A stretch of 64,000 bases of DNA, taken from positions 31,869-95,868 of the forward strand of contig NZ_BFAQ01000024.1 in assembly GCF_002933855.1 (NCBI RefSeq), read 5' to 3'. The position numbers were made by a program, and so were the translations under genes. The DNA comes from Vibrio penaeicida (GTDB lineage: Bacteria; Pseudomonadota; Gammaproteobacteria; Enterobacterales; Vibrionaceae). This document shows positions 46,121 to 55,496 of this stretch, in pieces (the stretch's first letter is position 1; the number at the start of each line of letters is the position of its first letter). Below the pieces are notes generated by a model. The model did not search any database. It was given only the letters and a program-made list of their open reading frames with translations, and was not told the origin of the DNA.

Positions 46121-48238
46121 TCAGTGTTTGCGTCGGCGAACTTTTGTTGCCTGAGGCATAACGCGAATGCGCTTCATAATGCCAGCTAGATTCACACGGT
46201 CTTTCGCAGTTAAAAGCACGGTAATGGTGTACAGGCGACCGTCTTTCTCTTCGGTCGAAATACCGTGGATGTTCGAACCTGTTTGCGAAATCACGTTGGT
46301 TAACGCAGCCAGCGCACCTTGGTGATTTTGCATGTCGATCTGAAGTTCAGTAATGAACTCTTGATCGTAATCGTTCGACCATTCTACTGCCATGTACTTA
46401 TCCGGTTCTTTTTGGTATCCGCGTACGTTTGGACACGTTTCACGGTGAACCACTAATCCTCGACCCGGAGAGACGTGGGCAATAATGTGATCATCTGGAA
46501 TTGGGTGACAGCAATTAGCAAACGTCAGCAAAATACCTTCCGCACCGCGGATAGGAAGCTTCTTCTTATTGCTTTTCGAGTCACTCGTTTCGGTCAGTTC
46601 ATCCACATCGCCTAACAAGCGACGTGCAATCACAATACTCATCAATTCGCCAAGGCCGATGGCAGCCAGCAAATCATCTAGCGATTCGACTTTTAGTTCA
46701 GCCAAAACATGATCGATGTTGTCTTGGTTGATGTCGGAAATCGAATGTTCACCTAATGCGTGATTCAGCAATCGACGACCTAAGGTAATCGACTCTTCAC
46801 GACGCATGGTTTTCAGAACCTGGCGGATCTTGGTACGAGCACGAGAGGTCACTACATAGTTGAGCCACGCGGCGTTCGGGCGTGCGCCCGGCGCACTGAT
46901 GATTTCAATGGTTTGACCGTTTTTCAGAGCTTTGCTCAACGGGTAAGGTTGGCGATCAACCCGCGCGCCTACACACATGTTGCCCACATCGGTATGTACG
47001 GCATACGCGAAATCGACAGCAGTCGCGCCCACAGGCATTTCAACAATTCGACCTTTTGGTGTGAACACGTAAATTTCATCTGGGAACAGATCGGATTTTA
47101 CGTTTTCAATGAATTCGAAAGAGTTACCGGCACTTTGCTGCAGCTCTAACAGACTTTGCATCCAGCGCTGCGCTTTTACTTGTGCGGTGGTGCCAGACTT
47201 ATCGCCATTGCTCTTATAAGACCAATGAGCTGCAACACCTTTGTCTGCCATTTGATCCATGTCTTCGGTACGAATCTGCACTTCAACTGGCACGCCGTGA
47301 GGACCTACCATCGAGGTATGCAAAGACTGGTATCCATTGGCTTTTGGAACGGCGATATAGTCTTTCATTTTGGCAGGGCGCGGCTTGTATAAGCTGTGAA
47401 CCTGACCAAGAACGCGATAACACATGTCGGCAGAATCAACGACGACACGAAACGCGTAGATATCCATAATAGTATGGAAACGCTGTTCTTTGGTGCGCAT
47501 CTTGTTATAGATGGAGAACAGGTTTTTTTCGCGCCCAAATACGCGGGCGTTGAGCCCCATTTCTTCCAATCGACCGGAAATCTCATCGTGAATACGTTGA
47601 ATGATTTCTTTTCGGTTACCGCGCGCGGCTTTCACCACTTCTTTTAAAACGCGATATCGATTGGGGTATAAAGCCTCAAAGCCTAGCTCTTCAAGCTCAA
47701 CTTTGATGTTGTGAATACCTAAACGGTGAGCAAGTGGTGCGTAAATTTCCAGCGTTTCACGAGCAATACGGCGCTTTTTATCGGGGCGAAGTGCACCCAG
47801 TGTACGCATGTTGTGCGTACGGTCTGCCAACTTGATCAGGATAACGCGAATATCCTGAACCATAGCGAGCACCATTTTGCGGAAGTTTTCGGCTTGTGCT
47901 TCTTTTCGATCGCGGAACTTAAGCTTATCCAGCTTAGATACCCCATCGACCAATTCAGCGACTGTAGCTCCAAACTGTTCTTCCAATTCTTCTTTGGTGA
48001 CCTCGGTATCTTCGATAACGTCGTGCAGCAAAGCTGCCATCAAGGTTTCATTATCGAGGCGCATTTCTGCGAGGATACGAGCGACAGCGACAGGGTGGAT
48101 AATATACGGTTCGCCAGTGGAACGGGTTTGCCCTTCATGGGCGTCTCTTGCTACCACATAAGATCGACTCAGAGCCTCAAGTTGAGGCTCTGTCAGATAT
48201 TCTTGGGCAACTTCTTTTAGGCTTTCAAAAAGATACAA
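46121..48238 (-). CDS. spoT: Bifunctional (p)ppGpp synthetase/hydrolase SpoT
   Basis: SpoT sets the level of the alarmone ppGpp. The 705-aa protein has the HD hydrolase domain with His72-Asp73 in LLHDVIEDT, the synthetase domain (RFHTIMDIYAFRVVVDS, DYIAVPKANGYQSLHTSM), a TGS domain (EIYVFTPKGRIVEMPVGATAVDFAYAVHTDVG), a helical/zinc-finger-like region (FANCCHPIPDDHI) and a C-terminal ACT domain (ELQIDMQNHQGALAALTNV). The intact HD motif separates it from RelA. It is in the minus-strand order gmk-rpoZ-spoT, and an 18-bp tandem repeat sits just upstream. Confidence 0.97.
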   Translation of the reverse strand: MYLFESLKEVAQEYLTEPQLEALSRSYVVARDAHEGQTRSTGEPYIIHPVAVARILAEMRLDNETLMAALLHDVIEDTEVTKEELEEQFGATVAELVDGVSKLDKLKFRDRKEAQAENFRKMVLAMVQDIRVILIKLADRTHNMRTLGALRPDKKRRIARETLEIYAPLAHRLGIHNIKVELEELGFEALYPNRYRVLKEVVKAARGNRKEIIQRIHDEISGRLEEMGLNARVFGREKNLFSIYNKMRTKEQRFHTIMDIYAFRVVVDSADMCYRVLGQVHSLYKPRPAKMKDYIAVPKANGYQSLHTSMVGPHGVPVEVQIRTEDMDQMADKGVAAHWSYKSNGDKSGTTAQVKAQRWMQSLLELQQSAGNSFEFIENVKSDLFPDEIYVFTPKGRIVEMPVGATAVDFAYAVHTDVGNMCVGARVDRQPYPLSKALKNGQTIEIISAPGARPNAAWLNYVVTSRARTKIRQVLKTMRREESITLGRRLLNHALGEHSISDINQDNIDHVLAELKVESLDDLLAAIGLGELMSIVIARRLLGDVDELTETSDSKSNKKKLPIRGAEGILLTFANCCHPIPDDHIIAHVSPGRGLVVHRETCPNVRGYQKEPDKYMAVEWSNDYDQEFITELQIDMQNHQGALAALTNVISQTGSNIHGISTEEKDGRLYTITVLLTAKDRVNLAGIMKRIRVMPQATKVRRRKH

Positions 48239-48264
48239 ATTACAGGCCCGAAATGCTTTAGAAA

Positions 48265-48330
48265 GTTACTGTGAACTAAACAGTTACTATGAACTAAAAA
48301 GTTACTGTGAACTAAAAAGTTACTATTAAC
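48265..48330. repeat. 18-bp tandem repeat, about 3.7 copies, between rpoZ and spoT
   Basis: The unit GTTACTGTGAACTAAAAA begins at 48265, 48283, 48301 and 48319 (period exactly 18), with small changes (CA for AA, ATG for GTG) and a truncated last copy that runs into the rpoZ stop codon. It fills the 87-bp rpoZ-spoT gap and would be transcribed as part of the operon mRNA, just before the spoT start. Confidence 0.92.
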
Positions 48331-48598
48331 GGTTGTGAGCGATACTGCTTACTGCCGCCAGTTCTGCTGCTTCTTGTTCTTGCTGCTCTTGACGCTCGCG
48401 AGCATCCAGTACTTCTTTAGTGATAAGACCTTCTTCGATCTCACGAAGAGCGATAACCGATGGCTTATCGTTTTCTTCAGGCACTAGTGAATCTTTACCG
48501 CCAGTTTGCATTTGACGAGCGCGGCGTGCCGCAATCAGAACCAAGTCAAAACGGTTACCAATTTTTTCAACAGCGTCTTGTACAGTTACGCGTGCCAT
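48326..48598 (-). CDS. rpoZ: RNA polymerase omega subunit RpoZ
   Basis: A 90-aa omega subunit that helps fold the beta-prime subunit and forms part of a ppGpp site. Family features are [30 protein letters not shown], then [16 protein letters not shown]. The Gln/Glu-rich helix near the C-terminus ([16 protein letters not shown]) is typical of vibrios. It sits between gmk and spoT as in other gammaproteobacteria, and its stop codon lies in the last copy of the 18-bp repeat. Confidence 0.96.
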   Translation of the reverse strand: MARVTVQDAVEKIGNRFDLVLIAARRARQMQTGGKDSLVPEENDKPSVIALREIEEGLITKEVLDARERQEQQEQEAAELAAVSSIAHNR

Positions 48599-48657
48599 GA
48601 GGACTCCAATATTTAACTAAAAATTTAATATGACGAGAAATTATACAGTCTAAAGGC

Positions 48658-49281
48658 TCAATCGGCCAATAGCGCTGTTAACATGCTGCTGTATTTAGCG
48701 GCTTGTTTGTCTTCCTTCAAGCGTTCTGCACGAAGAATAGACTTGAAATCGAGCACTGCGGTGTCGAAATCATCGTTTACAATGACGTAATCATATTCAT
48801 TGTAATGGGATATCTCAGATTGTGCTTCATTCATGCGCTTGGCGATCACAGCTTCGCTGTCCTGACCACGTGCATTAAGGCGGCGTTCCAGTTCTTCTTT
48901 TGAAGGAGGAAGAATGAAAATGCTCTTAGCCAGAGGCATCTGCTCGCGTATTTGACGCGCGCCTTGCCAATCAATGTCTAGGAACACATCAATGCCTTTA
49001 TCTAGGTTCTCTTCAATCCAGGGGCGAGACGTACCGTAGTAGTTACCAAACACTTCTGCGTATTCAAGAAACGATTTTTGTTCGATCAATTCTTCAAATT
49101 TATTTTTGCTAACAAAGTGATAGTGTGTGCCGTCTTCTTCTCCAGGGCGCATTCCACGAGTTGTGTGGGATACTGATACTTTCATAGCGTAGGTTGGATT
49201 TTTTTCCAATAGCGCTGAAATCAGGCTTGATTTACCTGCACCGCTTGGTGCTGAAACGATGTATAAAGTACCTTTACCCAT
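48658..49281 (-). CDS. gmk: Guanylate kinase Gmk
   Basis: Gmk phosphorylates GMP to GDP. From ATG 49281 the product is 207 aa, the E. coli length. The P-loop is [11 protein letters not shown], the GMP-binding part is [22 protein letters not shown], then [28 protein letters not shown] and the Arg-rich lid ([18 protein letters not shown]). The frame is open 17 codons further upstream without a good ribosome-binding site. It is first in the gmk-rpoZ-spoT unit. Confidence 0.96.
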   Translation of the reverse strand: MGKGTLYIVSAPSGAGKSSLISALLEKNPTYAMKVSVSHTTRGMRPGEEDGTHYHFVSKNKFEELIEQKSFLEYAEVFGNYYGTSRPWIEENLDKGIDVFLDIDWQGARQIREQMPLAKSIFILPPSKEELERRLNARGQDSEAVIAKRMNEAQSEISHYNEYDYVIVNDDFDTAVLDFKSILRAERLKEDKQAAKYSSMLTALLAD

Positions 49282-49350
49282 GAATAATCCGCTTACCTTT
49301 ACCCTAGTTACCTGAATGCGAGTGTAACGCACTGCAGGGTGAGATGCCTA

Positions 49351-49410
49351 AAAAATGGGGCGAAAGGATAGCATTTTTTGTTCAATAACCTCAATGCTTC
49401 TGTTTCGCCC
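49351..49410 (-). terminator. Interrupted hairpin and T-run after the LTA-synthase-like gene
   Basis: On the minus strand GGGCGAAA pairs with TTTCGCCC, and inside it AGCATT with AATGCT, separated by a 4x4 internal loop, followed by CATTTTTT. It lies 18 bp after the sulfatase-like gene and about 70 bp before gmk, and probably insulates gmk from upstream transcription. Confidence 0.65.
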
Positions 49411-49427
49411 TAGTGGATTTGGTTGAA

Positions 49428-51323
49428 CTAGTGGGTTTGGCTGAATATGTCTCGATACTGAGTCGTCTCGCCATTAAACAACAGCTCTTGGGTGAGCGCA
49501 TTGAAGTCGCGACCTTGTTCAAACAGCGGCGCCACCCAAGACTCATTACAGTCTGCTCGCTTCAACCTTATAGTGTCATCTTTTATGTGGAAACACTGTT
49601 GCAAGCTGTTGTTGCTAGAATCGATGGTCACCATGCGCTTGCCGTCTACCCAAAAGAACAGGCTTCCATCAGAGAAGCTAGATTGCCCTGCGTAGTGTTC
49701 ATCGAGCAGGGAATGCCCTGTAAACCAAGGCGCGTAACCACCTAGCCAATCTATTATGGTGCTACCCACATCGCGCTGAGACGATGCGCTATTGTGGTGA
49801 ATAGCGGGCACGCTGCCGTCGGTAGCATAGATCAAAAACGGAATCGAGTTTTTCGCTAGGTTAGGCTCTACAATCTTGGCGGTGTGATCCGACATCAGCA
49901 CGACCAATGTTGGCTCTTTTACGGTGTCATGCAGTTCAGTAATAAAGGCTTCTAACGCTTTGTCGGCATAATTCATGGTACTACGACGCAGTTCAGGCAT
50001 AGTGGATTTTCCGAACGTAAAGTCATCTTCGGATGGAAGTAATGAACCGTGCGTGGTGCCTGTGTTGATGGCAATAAAGAAGGGCTTGTCAGAGTTGCTG
50101 TTCTGCATCTCGTTGATTCTGTCCATCGAGAAGCGATAGATACTGTCGTCTTGAAAGCCCCATTCATTGTGCGGCGCTTGAAAGTCAAAATCTTCTTTAC
50201 CGTAGGATTCTGTAAATCCAAGGGATTGAGCAAACGCTCCAACAATGCCTTTGCCACTGCCTTGAACAAAACGTGTGTCCCACCCTTGTTCACGTAGCAT
50301 GTGGGGTAAACATTTGTATTTGCTATTTTGTAAGTGCGTGCCCGCGACAATGCCACCATTAGGGTTAGGGTAGCTGCACATGCTAGCAAAAATACCTTGG
50401 ACTGTGCGGTATCCATCGGCATACATGGCATCCGATGTCAGTGATTTGACACGCAGTGCATCAAAGAATGGGGTGGAGTGGTGTTCTGGGTTTGGGCTAT
50501 TCATATCTACCGATGCCCAGCTTTCCAACAAAACGAAGACCACATTGGCTTTTTTGAAGTCGCTGATGTTGGAAGCGACTTCTTGATCGAGTGCGGCGTT
50601 GAATGCGTCGTGAACAGAAGGCTCAGGACTGGCTGTGATACGAGAAACGGCTTTGTTTTTCCCGTTTGCAAGATAGTAAGTCACGCTGTAAGGCGCGCTC
50701 CACGCTATATACGCTTTGTCATTGTGACCAATTTTATAAGCACTCATCGGTGACTGAGGCGCATCGAACCAACCACCGCGAATAAAGGTTACGGTGAGTA
50801 CGAGGTAAGCCAGCGTCGCCAGTGTGTATTTACCGAGGGTTAAGCGGCTCGTCGCCATGCTAGTCCAGCGACTTTTCCAAATAATGAAGACAGATACGGC
50901 ACTTAGGACTAGACCTAAAATCACCAGCGGGTAGTACACGGTGAAAGCCGTTATCAGTACGGAATCGACTAAACCAGAAGCCGTAAAGAGTTCAAAGGTA
51001 ACGTGCTTACGCGCATCTTCAGCGTAAATAGTGTCGGACGCCGTGGCACCAATGATCCATAAAACCGCCAAACTCGCCCAAAGACGAATCGCCCATCGCA
51101 TGTCGAATCGAAGAAAATTCAGAACCAGTAACACCAATGCCGCGGGTGCCGTCAATAATGCCGCTATGGTGGCATCGAATCTCAGCCCGTAAAGCACGCT
51201 GGTTAAGCCATCCACACTGAACAGGCTCAGAGGAATAGAGGTAGCAGCGAAAAGGAAAATCACCTTGCTTGAAAAAGCCGTCAGCAAGAAGGTGAAAAAC
51301 AGTCTTAGTATGTTTCTTATCAT
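49428..51323 (-). CDS. LTA-synthase-like membrane sulfatase-family protein
   Basis: A 631-aa protein from ATG 51323 (an upstream 22-codon extension lacks support). Four or five membrane helices occupy about residues 1-185, then a periplasmic alkaline-phosphatase/sulfatase-fold domain (about 235-560). Likely metal and nucleophile sites are the Glu in FVLLESWASVDM, the Thr in YRTVQGIFASMC and the Asp-His in VLMSDHTAK. The fold is shared by lipoteichoic-acid synthases, OpgB-type phosphoglycerol transferases and phosphoethanolamine transferases. In a Gram-negative it most likely modifies a periplasmic glycan or lipid head group; the substrate is unknown. It lies alone between gmk and yicC. Confidence 0.85.
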   Translation of the reverse strand: MIRNILRLFFTFLLTAFSSKVIFLFAATSIPLSLFSVDGLTSVLYGLRFDATIAALLTAPAALVLLVLNFLRFDMRWAIRLWASLAVLWIIGATASDTIYAEDARKHVTFELFTASGLVDSVLITAFTVYYPLVILGLVLSAVSVFIIWKSRWTSMATSRLTLGKYTLATLAYLVLTVTFIRGGWFDAPQSPMSAYKIGHNDKAYIAWSAPYSVTYYLANGKNKAVSRITASPEPSVHDAFNAALDQEVASNISDFKKANVVFVLLESWASVDMNSPNPEHHSTPFFDALRVKSLTSDAMYADGYRTVQGIFASMCSYPNPNGGIVAGTHLQNSKYKCLPHMLREQGWDTRFVQGSGKGIVGAFAQSLGFTESYGKEDFDFQAPHNEWGFQDDSIYRFSMDRINEMQNSNSDKPFFIAINTGTTHGSLLPSEDDFTFGKSTMPELRRSTMNYADKALEAFITELHDTVKEPTLVVLMSDHTAKIVEPNLAKNSIPFLIYATDGSVPAIHHNSASSQRDVGSTIIDWLGGYAPWFTGHSLLDEHYAGQSSFSDGSLFFWVDGKRMVTIDSSNNSLQQCFHIKDDTIRLKRADCNESWVAPLFEQGRDFNALTQELLFNGETTQYRDIFSQTH

Positions 51324-51601
51324 TGTGAACTCGGGATCATGGCAAGTATTGGCTAAGTTGGTAGGGGCAAAGCTTTTATACTGCGTCACTTATTTGAAGA
51401 AATTTGACATAGAATACCAGAACAAAAATAAAAACTCTCAACCAGTCAGATCGTCAAAGTAATTTGTTGCTATCAGCTATACATGGAAGCAAATTATCAG
51501 CCACAAAAATGTGTGGAGTCACTCTCAAATCATTTCCAGTAAGCTGAAAAAAAGTTTATTCATTAAATAGATAGGTTAGCATCGCCAATTTTGGGTGTTA
51601 T

Positions 51602-51874
51602 ATGAAACACATATATACTTTAGAAGCTGATTCTTTATTTAAACGAGTGGTGAGGCACCTGTTTCTCATACCTGTAAGTTTTTTTACTGGCGCAGCCGGT
51701 ATGCTGGCAGCGCATATTGGTGCGGAAATAATAGGCATTGATCTTTCTGCTCCAGCTAGTGAAACCGGAAACATAGGGTTTGTTGCTTTGTTTTTTGGAG
51801 GAGTAGCAGCGTGTACTGTACTAATCTTAGGGCTGTATTTAAGCACTAAAGCCTGTGAAAAGCTTGGTGTGTAG
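51602..51874 (+). CDS. Small membrane protein, unknown function
   Basis: A 90-aa protein with two hydrophobic helices (about 18-45, with FLIPVSFFTGAAGMLAAHIGA, and about 58-82, GFVALFFGGVAACTVLILGL). The N-terminal 15 residues and last 8 are polar. ATG 51602 has a weak Shine-Dalgarno site (GGTGTTAT). A good terminator follows 22 bp after the stop, supporting a real transcript in this direction. An antisense frame covers the same DNA but is judged a shadow. I do not recognise the family. Confidence 0.6.
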   Translation: MKHIYTLEADSLFKRVVRHLFLIPVSFFTGAAGMLAAHIGAEIIGIDLSAPASETGNIGFVALFFGGVAACTVLILGLYLSTKACEKLGV

Positions 51875-51896
51875 CCGAAACGAGCACCTCTAATGA

Positions 51897-51934
51897 AAAC
51901 AGGTCGCTATAATTAGCGACCTGTTTCTTTTTTT
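51897..51934. terminator. Bidirectional terminator before yicC end
   Basis: AAACAGGTCGCTA and TAGCGACCTGTTT form a perfect 13-bp stem with a TAAT loop, followed by CTTTTTTT, between the convergent small membrane gene and yicC. Confidence 0.93.
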
Positions 51935-52799
51935 ATTCGATGTTTTGGATCTGCTCACGCATTTGCTCGATTAGAACTTTCAGTTCTACGCCAGATGCGG
52001 TGATGTCTGTGCTGATGGATTTGGATGCCAGCGTGTTCGACTCGCGGTTGAACTCTTGCATCATGAAGTCTAGCTTACGACCACATGCGCCACCCTTCTT
52101 AAGGATGTTGTTGGCTTCTTTTACGTGTGAGTCCAAGCGATCCAATTCTTCAGCGACATCGGATTTTTGAGCCAAAAGAATCAGCTCCTGTTCCACGCGT
52201 GAACCTTCTAGCTCAATTTTGGCTTCTTCAAACTTGGTGAGTAGGCGTTCGCGTTGCCATTCTAGAATTTCTGGCATGCGCGCACGAACCTTGACTACTT
52301 GCTCGGTGATGGAAGACAAACGTTGCTCAATCAGAGCTTTCATGTTTTCGCCTTCACGACCACGAGCGTCAATAAAGTCTTTTAGCCCTTCATCAAAGGC
52401 ACCTAATAGGTCTTTGTTGATAGCATCCATGTCTTGTTCAGGTGTTTCCATTACGCCTGGCCAGTTCATGACTTGGAATGGGTTGATGCGGCTATCTTCA
52501 CCCGTCATCGACATCACTTGATTGGCGGCATTGATCACTTGCTGCGCCAAATCTTGATTGATGGTGATTTCACCTTTTGCTGCTGGGTTCGCTTCAAAGC
52601 GCAGGTGACATTCTACTTTTCCGCGTGCCAGCTTCTTGCGAAAGCGCTCACGAAGGATAGGTTCAAGACCACGGAATTGCTCTGGCAAACGAAAGTAGGT
52701 TTCTAAATAGCGTTGATTGACGGAGCGAATCTCCCAAACTGCGCTGCCCCAGTCACCTTTGATTTCTTTTCGTGCATAAGCAGTCATGCTGTAGATCAT
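51933..52799 (-). CDS. yicC: YicC-family endoribonuclease-like protein
   Basis: 288 aa, the standard YicC length (E. coli 287). It starts MIYSMTAYARKE and has WEIRSVNQRYLETYFRLPE, the middle helical region, and the conserved C-terminus (LDFMMQEFNRESNTLASKS to LKVLIEQMREQIQNIE). E. coli YicC is reported to act as an endoribonuclease with links to RyhB small-RNA turnover. It is divergent from rph, as in many gammaproteobacteria, with 188 bp between starts. Confidence 0.94.
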   Translation of the reverse strand: MIYSMTAYARKEIKGDWGSAVWEIRSVNQRYLETYFRLPEQFRGLEPILRERFRKKLARGKVECHLRFEANPAAKGEITINQDLAQQVINAANQVMSMTGEDSRINPFQVMNWPGVMETPEQDMDAINKDLLGAFDEGLKDFIDARGREGENMKALIEQRLSSITEQVVKVRARMPEILEWQRERLLTKFEEAKIELEGSRVEQELILLAQKSDVAEELDRLDSHVKEANNILKKGGACGRKLDFMMQEFNRESNTLASKSISTDITASGVELKVLIEQMREQIQNIE

Positions 52800-52987
52800 T
52801 GAATTGTCCTTTGCTCGCGGAGATGAAAATTTCGAATGAGCGGTATAGTAGCATAATCACCGAGCGAGGTACGAGATCTCCGGTGGTTTGCCGCGATGTA
52901 GATGGTCGCCATGGCTAGGCAGCACGAGTGAATTCCTATATACTTTGCCTCCAACCAGATTCGCCTCCCCATGAAAGGTATTTATCC

Positions 52988-53704
52988 ATGCGTCCAGACG
53001 ATCGCACCGCGGAACAAGTTCGCCCAATCAAAATTACTCGTAACTATACTGCGTATGCAGAAGGCTCCGTGCTTGTCGAGTTTGGCAATACTAAGGTGTT
53101 GTGTAACGCCAGCGTGGAAGAAAATGTGCCGCGTTGGCTGAAAGGTCAAGGCAGAGGCTGGGTAACAGCGGAATACGGTATGTTGCCACGTGCAACCCAC
53201 ACTCGTAATCGCCGTGAAGCCGCGAGTGGTAAGCAAGGCGGTCGTACAATGGAAATCCAGCGACTGATTGCTCGCAGCTTACGTGCAGTCGTTGATTTAG
53301 AAGCCATGGGTGAAGTCATGGTGACTGTTGACTGTGATGTTATCCAAGCGGACGGCGGTACACGTACTGCATCTATTTCTGGTGCAAGCGTTGCGATGGC
53401 TGATGCGTTCCAGCACTTGGTAGAGCAAGGTAAGCTGAAAGCGAACCCAATGAAAGGGCACGTTGCTGCTGTTTCTGTTGGTATCGTTGAAGGAAAAGCG
53501 CTATGCGACCTTGAGTATGTTGAAGACTCAGCAGCAGAGACCGACATGAACGTTGTTATGACGGAAGATGGTCGTATGATTGAAGTGCAAGGCACCGCAG
53601 AAGGTGAACCGTTTAGCCACGAAGAATTATTGGAGTTGCTGGCGCTAGCGAAAACCGGCATTAATTCCATTGTAGAAACGCAGAAGAAAGCGTTAGAAAA
53701 CTGA
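52988..53704 (+). CDS. rph: Ribonuclease PH
   Basis: RNase PH trims tRNA 3' ends by phosphorolysis. The 238-aa protein starts [20 protein letters not shown] at ATG 52988 (AAAGG upstream) and has the conserved [45 protein letters not shown], the [20 protein letters not shown] phosphate/metal site and [18 protein letters not shown]. It appears full-length, unlike the frameshifted gene in E. coli K-12. pyrE follows 123 bp on, after a terminator. Confidence 0.96.
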   Translation: MRPDDRTAEQVRPIKITRNYTAYAEGSVLVEFGNTKVLCNASVEENVPRWLKGQGRGWVTAEYGMLPRATHTRNRREAASGKQGGRTMEIQRLIARSLRAVVDLEAMGEVMVTVDCDVIQADGGTRTASISGASVAMADAFQHLVEQGKLKANPMKGHVAAVSVGIVEGKALCDLEYVEDSAAETDMNVVMTEDGRMIEVQGTAEGEPFSHEELLELLALAKTGINSIVETQKKALEN

Positions 53705-53711
53705 TTAAATG

Positions 53712-53742
53712 AATAGCTCCTCACTGAGGGGCTATTTTTTTG
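53712..53742 (+). terminator. Terminator/attenuator between rph and pyrE
   Basis: AATAGCTCCTC pairs with GAGGGGCTATT (one mismatch), followed by TTTTTTTG, 7 bp after the rph stop. In enteric bacteria the pyrE attenuator occupies this position and responds to UTP; a similar role is plausible here. Confidence 0.85.
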
Positions 53743-53827
53743 TCTACTCTGTTTATGTTTCTCATCAATCTGAGAGCCATTGATGGAGTAGGCGACGAAA
53801 CACACTAAGAAAATAGAGAGAAAATTA

Positions 53828-54469
53828 ATGAAAGCATACCAGCGTGATTTTATTGAGTTTGCACTAGAGAAAGAAGTGCTTAAGTTTGGCGAATTTACTT
53901 TAAAATCTGGTCGTAAGAGCCCTTACTTCTTTAACGCTGGCTTGTTCAATACCGGTCGTGATTTGGCGAGACTAGGGCGTTTTTATGCGGCTGCTTTGGC
54001 TGACTCTGGTATTGATTACGATGTGTTGTTTGGCCCAGCGTATAAAGGCATTCCAATTGCAACAACGACTGCCGTTGCATTGGCCGATCACCATGATGTG
54101 GATACGCCATACTGCTTTAACCGTAAAGAAGCAAAAAACCACGGTGAAGGTGGCAACCTAGTCGGCAGTCCGCTAGAAGGACGCATTATGCTGGTGGATG
54201 ATGTGATTACAGCCGGCACAGCGATTCGTGAGTCGATGGAAATCATTAAAGCGAATGGCGCGGACTTAGCGGGTGTTCTAGTGGCGATTGACCGCCAAGA
54301 AAAAGGCAAAGGTGAATTGTCTGCCATTCAGGAAGTGGAGCGCGACTTTGGTTGTGCTGTGATTTCGATTGTGAGCTTGACGGATCTTATCTCTTACCTT
54401 GAAGAGAAAGGTGAAAATTCAGAACACCTTGAAGCTGTAAAAGCGTACCGCGCAGAATTCGGAATTTAA
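53828..54469 (+). CDS. pyrE: Orotate phosphoribosyltransferase PyrE
   Basis: PyrE joins orotate to PRPP to give OMP in pyrimidine synthesis. 213 aa, the E. coli length. It has [38 protein letters not shown], the flexible loop [13 protein letters not shown], and the PRPP-binding motif [16 protein letters not shown]. The GAGAGAAAATTA sequence before ATG 53828 is a modest Shine-Dalgarno site. Confidence 0.97.
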   Translation: MKAYQRDFIEFALEKEVLKFGEFTLKSGRKSPYFFNAGLFNTGRDLARLGRFYAAALADSGIDYDVLFGPAYKGIPIATTTAVALADHHDVDTPYCFNRKEAKNHGEGGNLVGSPLEGRIMLVDDVITAGTAIRESMEIIKANGADLAGVLVAIDRQEKGKGELSAIQEVERDFGCAVISIVSLTDLISYLEEKGENSEHLEAVKAYRAEFGI

Positions 54470-54497
54470 CTTAGCGATAGAGTTAAAGTACAAATGT

Positions 54498-54527
54498 TAA
54501 AAAAGACAGCCTAGGCTGTCTTTTTTG
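54498..54527. terminator. Bidirectional terminator between pyrE and the acyltransferase
   Basis: AAAAAAGACAGCC-TA-GGCTGTCTTTTTT, a perfect inverted repeat with A- and T-tracts, between convergent genes. Confidence 0.95.
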
Positions 54528-54554
54528 TATTGATAGGTCTTTAGCCAATAGAGG

Positions 54555-55493
54555 TCAGTCGTTATAAAGGTGCCCACGCTCGCTGCCATCGTGCATGGTT
54601 TTAAATCGACGGTGCATCCACATGTACTGATCCATGCCTCGGGTGATGACTTTCTCTATGGCTTTGTTCATGACGATCGCCGCACCTTCTGCATCTCTTC
54701 TTGGGAATTGAGCACTGATATCGCTGTCTATTTCTAAGCAATACTGGTTCCCACTTCGCAAGCTTGATGCCGTAATGACAGCACATTTACCCATATCGAC
54801 TAAAAATCCGGTACCAGATGGGGTACACGCTTTTTCGTATTCAAAGAAAGGAACATAGACAGAGTTTTGGCTGCCGTAATCCTGATCCGGTAGATACCAC
54901 AATCGACCGCCCGACTTCAGCACGCGGACCATGCCACGAACGTCTTCTCTATCGACCATTTGATGTCCGAAACGAGTTCGTCCCCAGTTCTGAATAAAGT
55001 CGACCACTGGGTTTTCGTGAGGGCGATATACCCCATAACCTGGTGCAAATTGGCTGAAAGCGCGAGCGGTAATCTCAAGGTTTAGCATGTGAGTACAAAC
55101 AACCAATACCCCTTTACCTTGCGCTTCTAGATCTAGGATATGTTGATCGTTTTTAAAATTGATGATGCGTTTGAAGCGCCAGTTGGGCCAAAACCACGCA
55201 ATGCCAGTTTCTATCAGTGCAAGACCAGAGTTTTTGTAGACTTCATCTGTGATGCGTTGCTTTTCTGACTCTTCCATGTCTGGAAAGCAAATTTCCAAAT
55301 TCTTGCGAATGATTTTGGCGCGTTTTTTAATGAGTGGTGCCACCGCTTTACCCAAGCCTCTACCCATCTTCTTTAAGAGTGGGTAAGGGAAAAGCGTTAC
55401 GATCAGCGCTAACAAGCCAAATCCAAACCATACCAACCAGAAACGAGGATGAAGCAATCCTGTGTGAAATCTTGCCGTTTCAAACTTTTTCAT
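54555..55493 (-). CDS. LpxL/LpxM-family lipid A acyltransferase
   Basis: A 312-aa inner-membrane-associated acyltransferase with one N-terminal hydrophobic helix (about 18-38). The catalytic HX4E motif is in CTHMLNLEITARAF; other family features are RPHENPVVDFIQNWGRTRFG, GGRLWYLPDQDYG and the C-terminal DQYMWMHRRFK. The family adds secondary acyl chains to Kdo-lipid A using acyl-ACP. V. cholerae carries related acyltransferase genes beside slmA and pyrE, including one that adds a hydroxylated chain; which acyl chain this one uses cannot be read here. It is 3 bp from slmA. Confidence 0.88.
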   Translation of the reverse strand: MKKFETARFHTGLLHPRFWLVWFGFGLLALIVTLFPYPLLKKMGRGLGKAVAPLIKKRAKIIRKNLEICFPDMEESEKQRITDEVYKNSGLALIETGIAWFWPNWRFKRIINFKNDQHILDLEAQGKGVLVVCTHMLNLEITARAFSQFAPGYGVYRPHENPVVDFIQNWGRTRFGHQMVDREDVRGMVRVLKSGGRLWYLPDQDYGSQNSVYVPFFEYEKACTPSGTGFLVDMGKCAVITASSLRSGNQYCLEIDSDISAQFPRRDAEGAAIVMNKAIEKVITRGMDQYMWMHRRFKTMHDGSERGHLYND

Positions 55494-55496
55494 GGA

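Noticed and set aside
51598-51846. 82-codon minus-strand ORF opposite the small membrane gene
   Set aside because: The plus-strand frame has coherent membrane helices and a following terminator; this one is a shadow.
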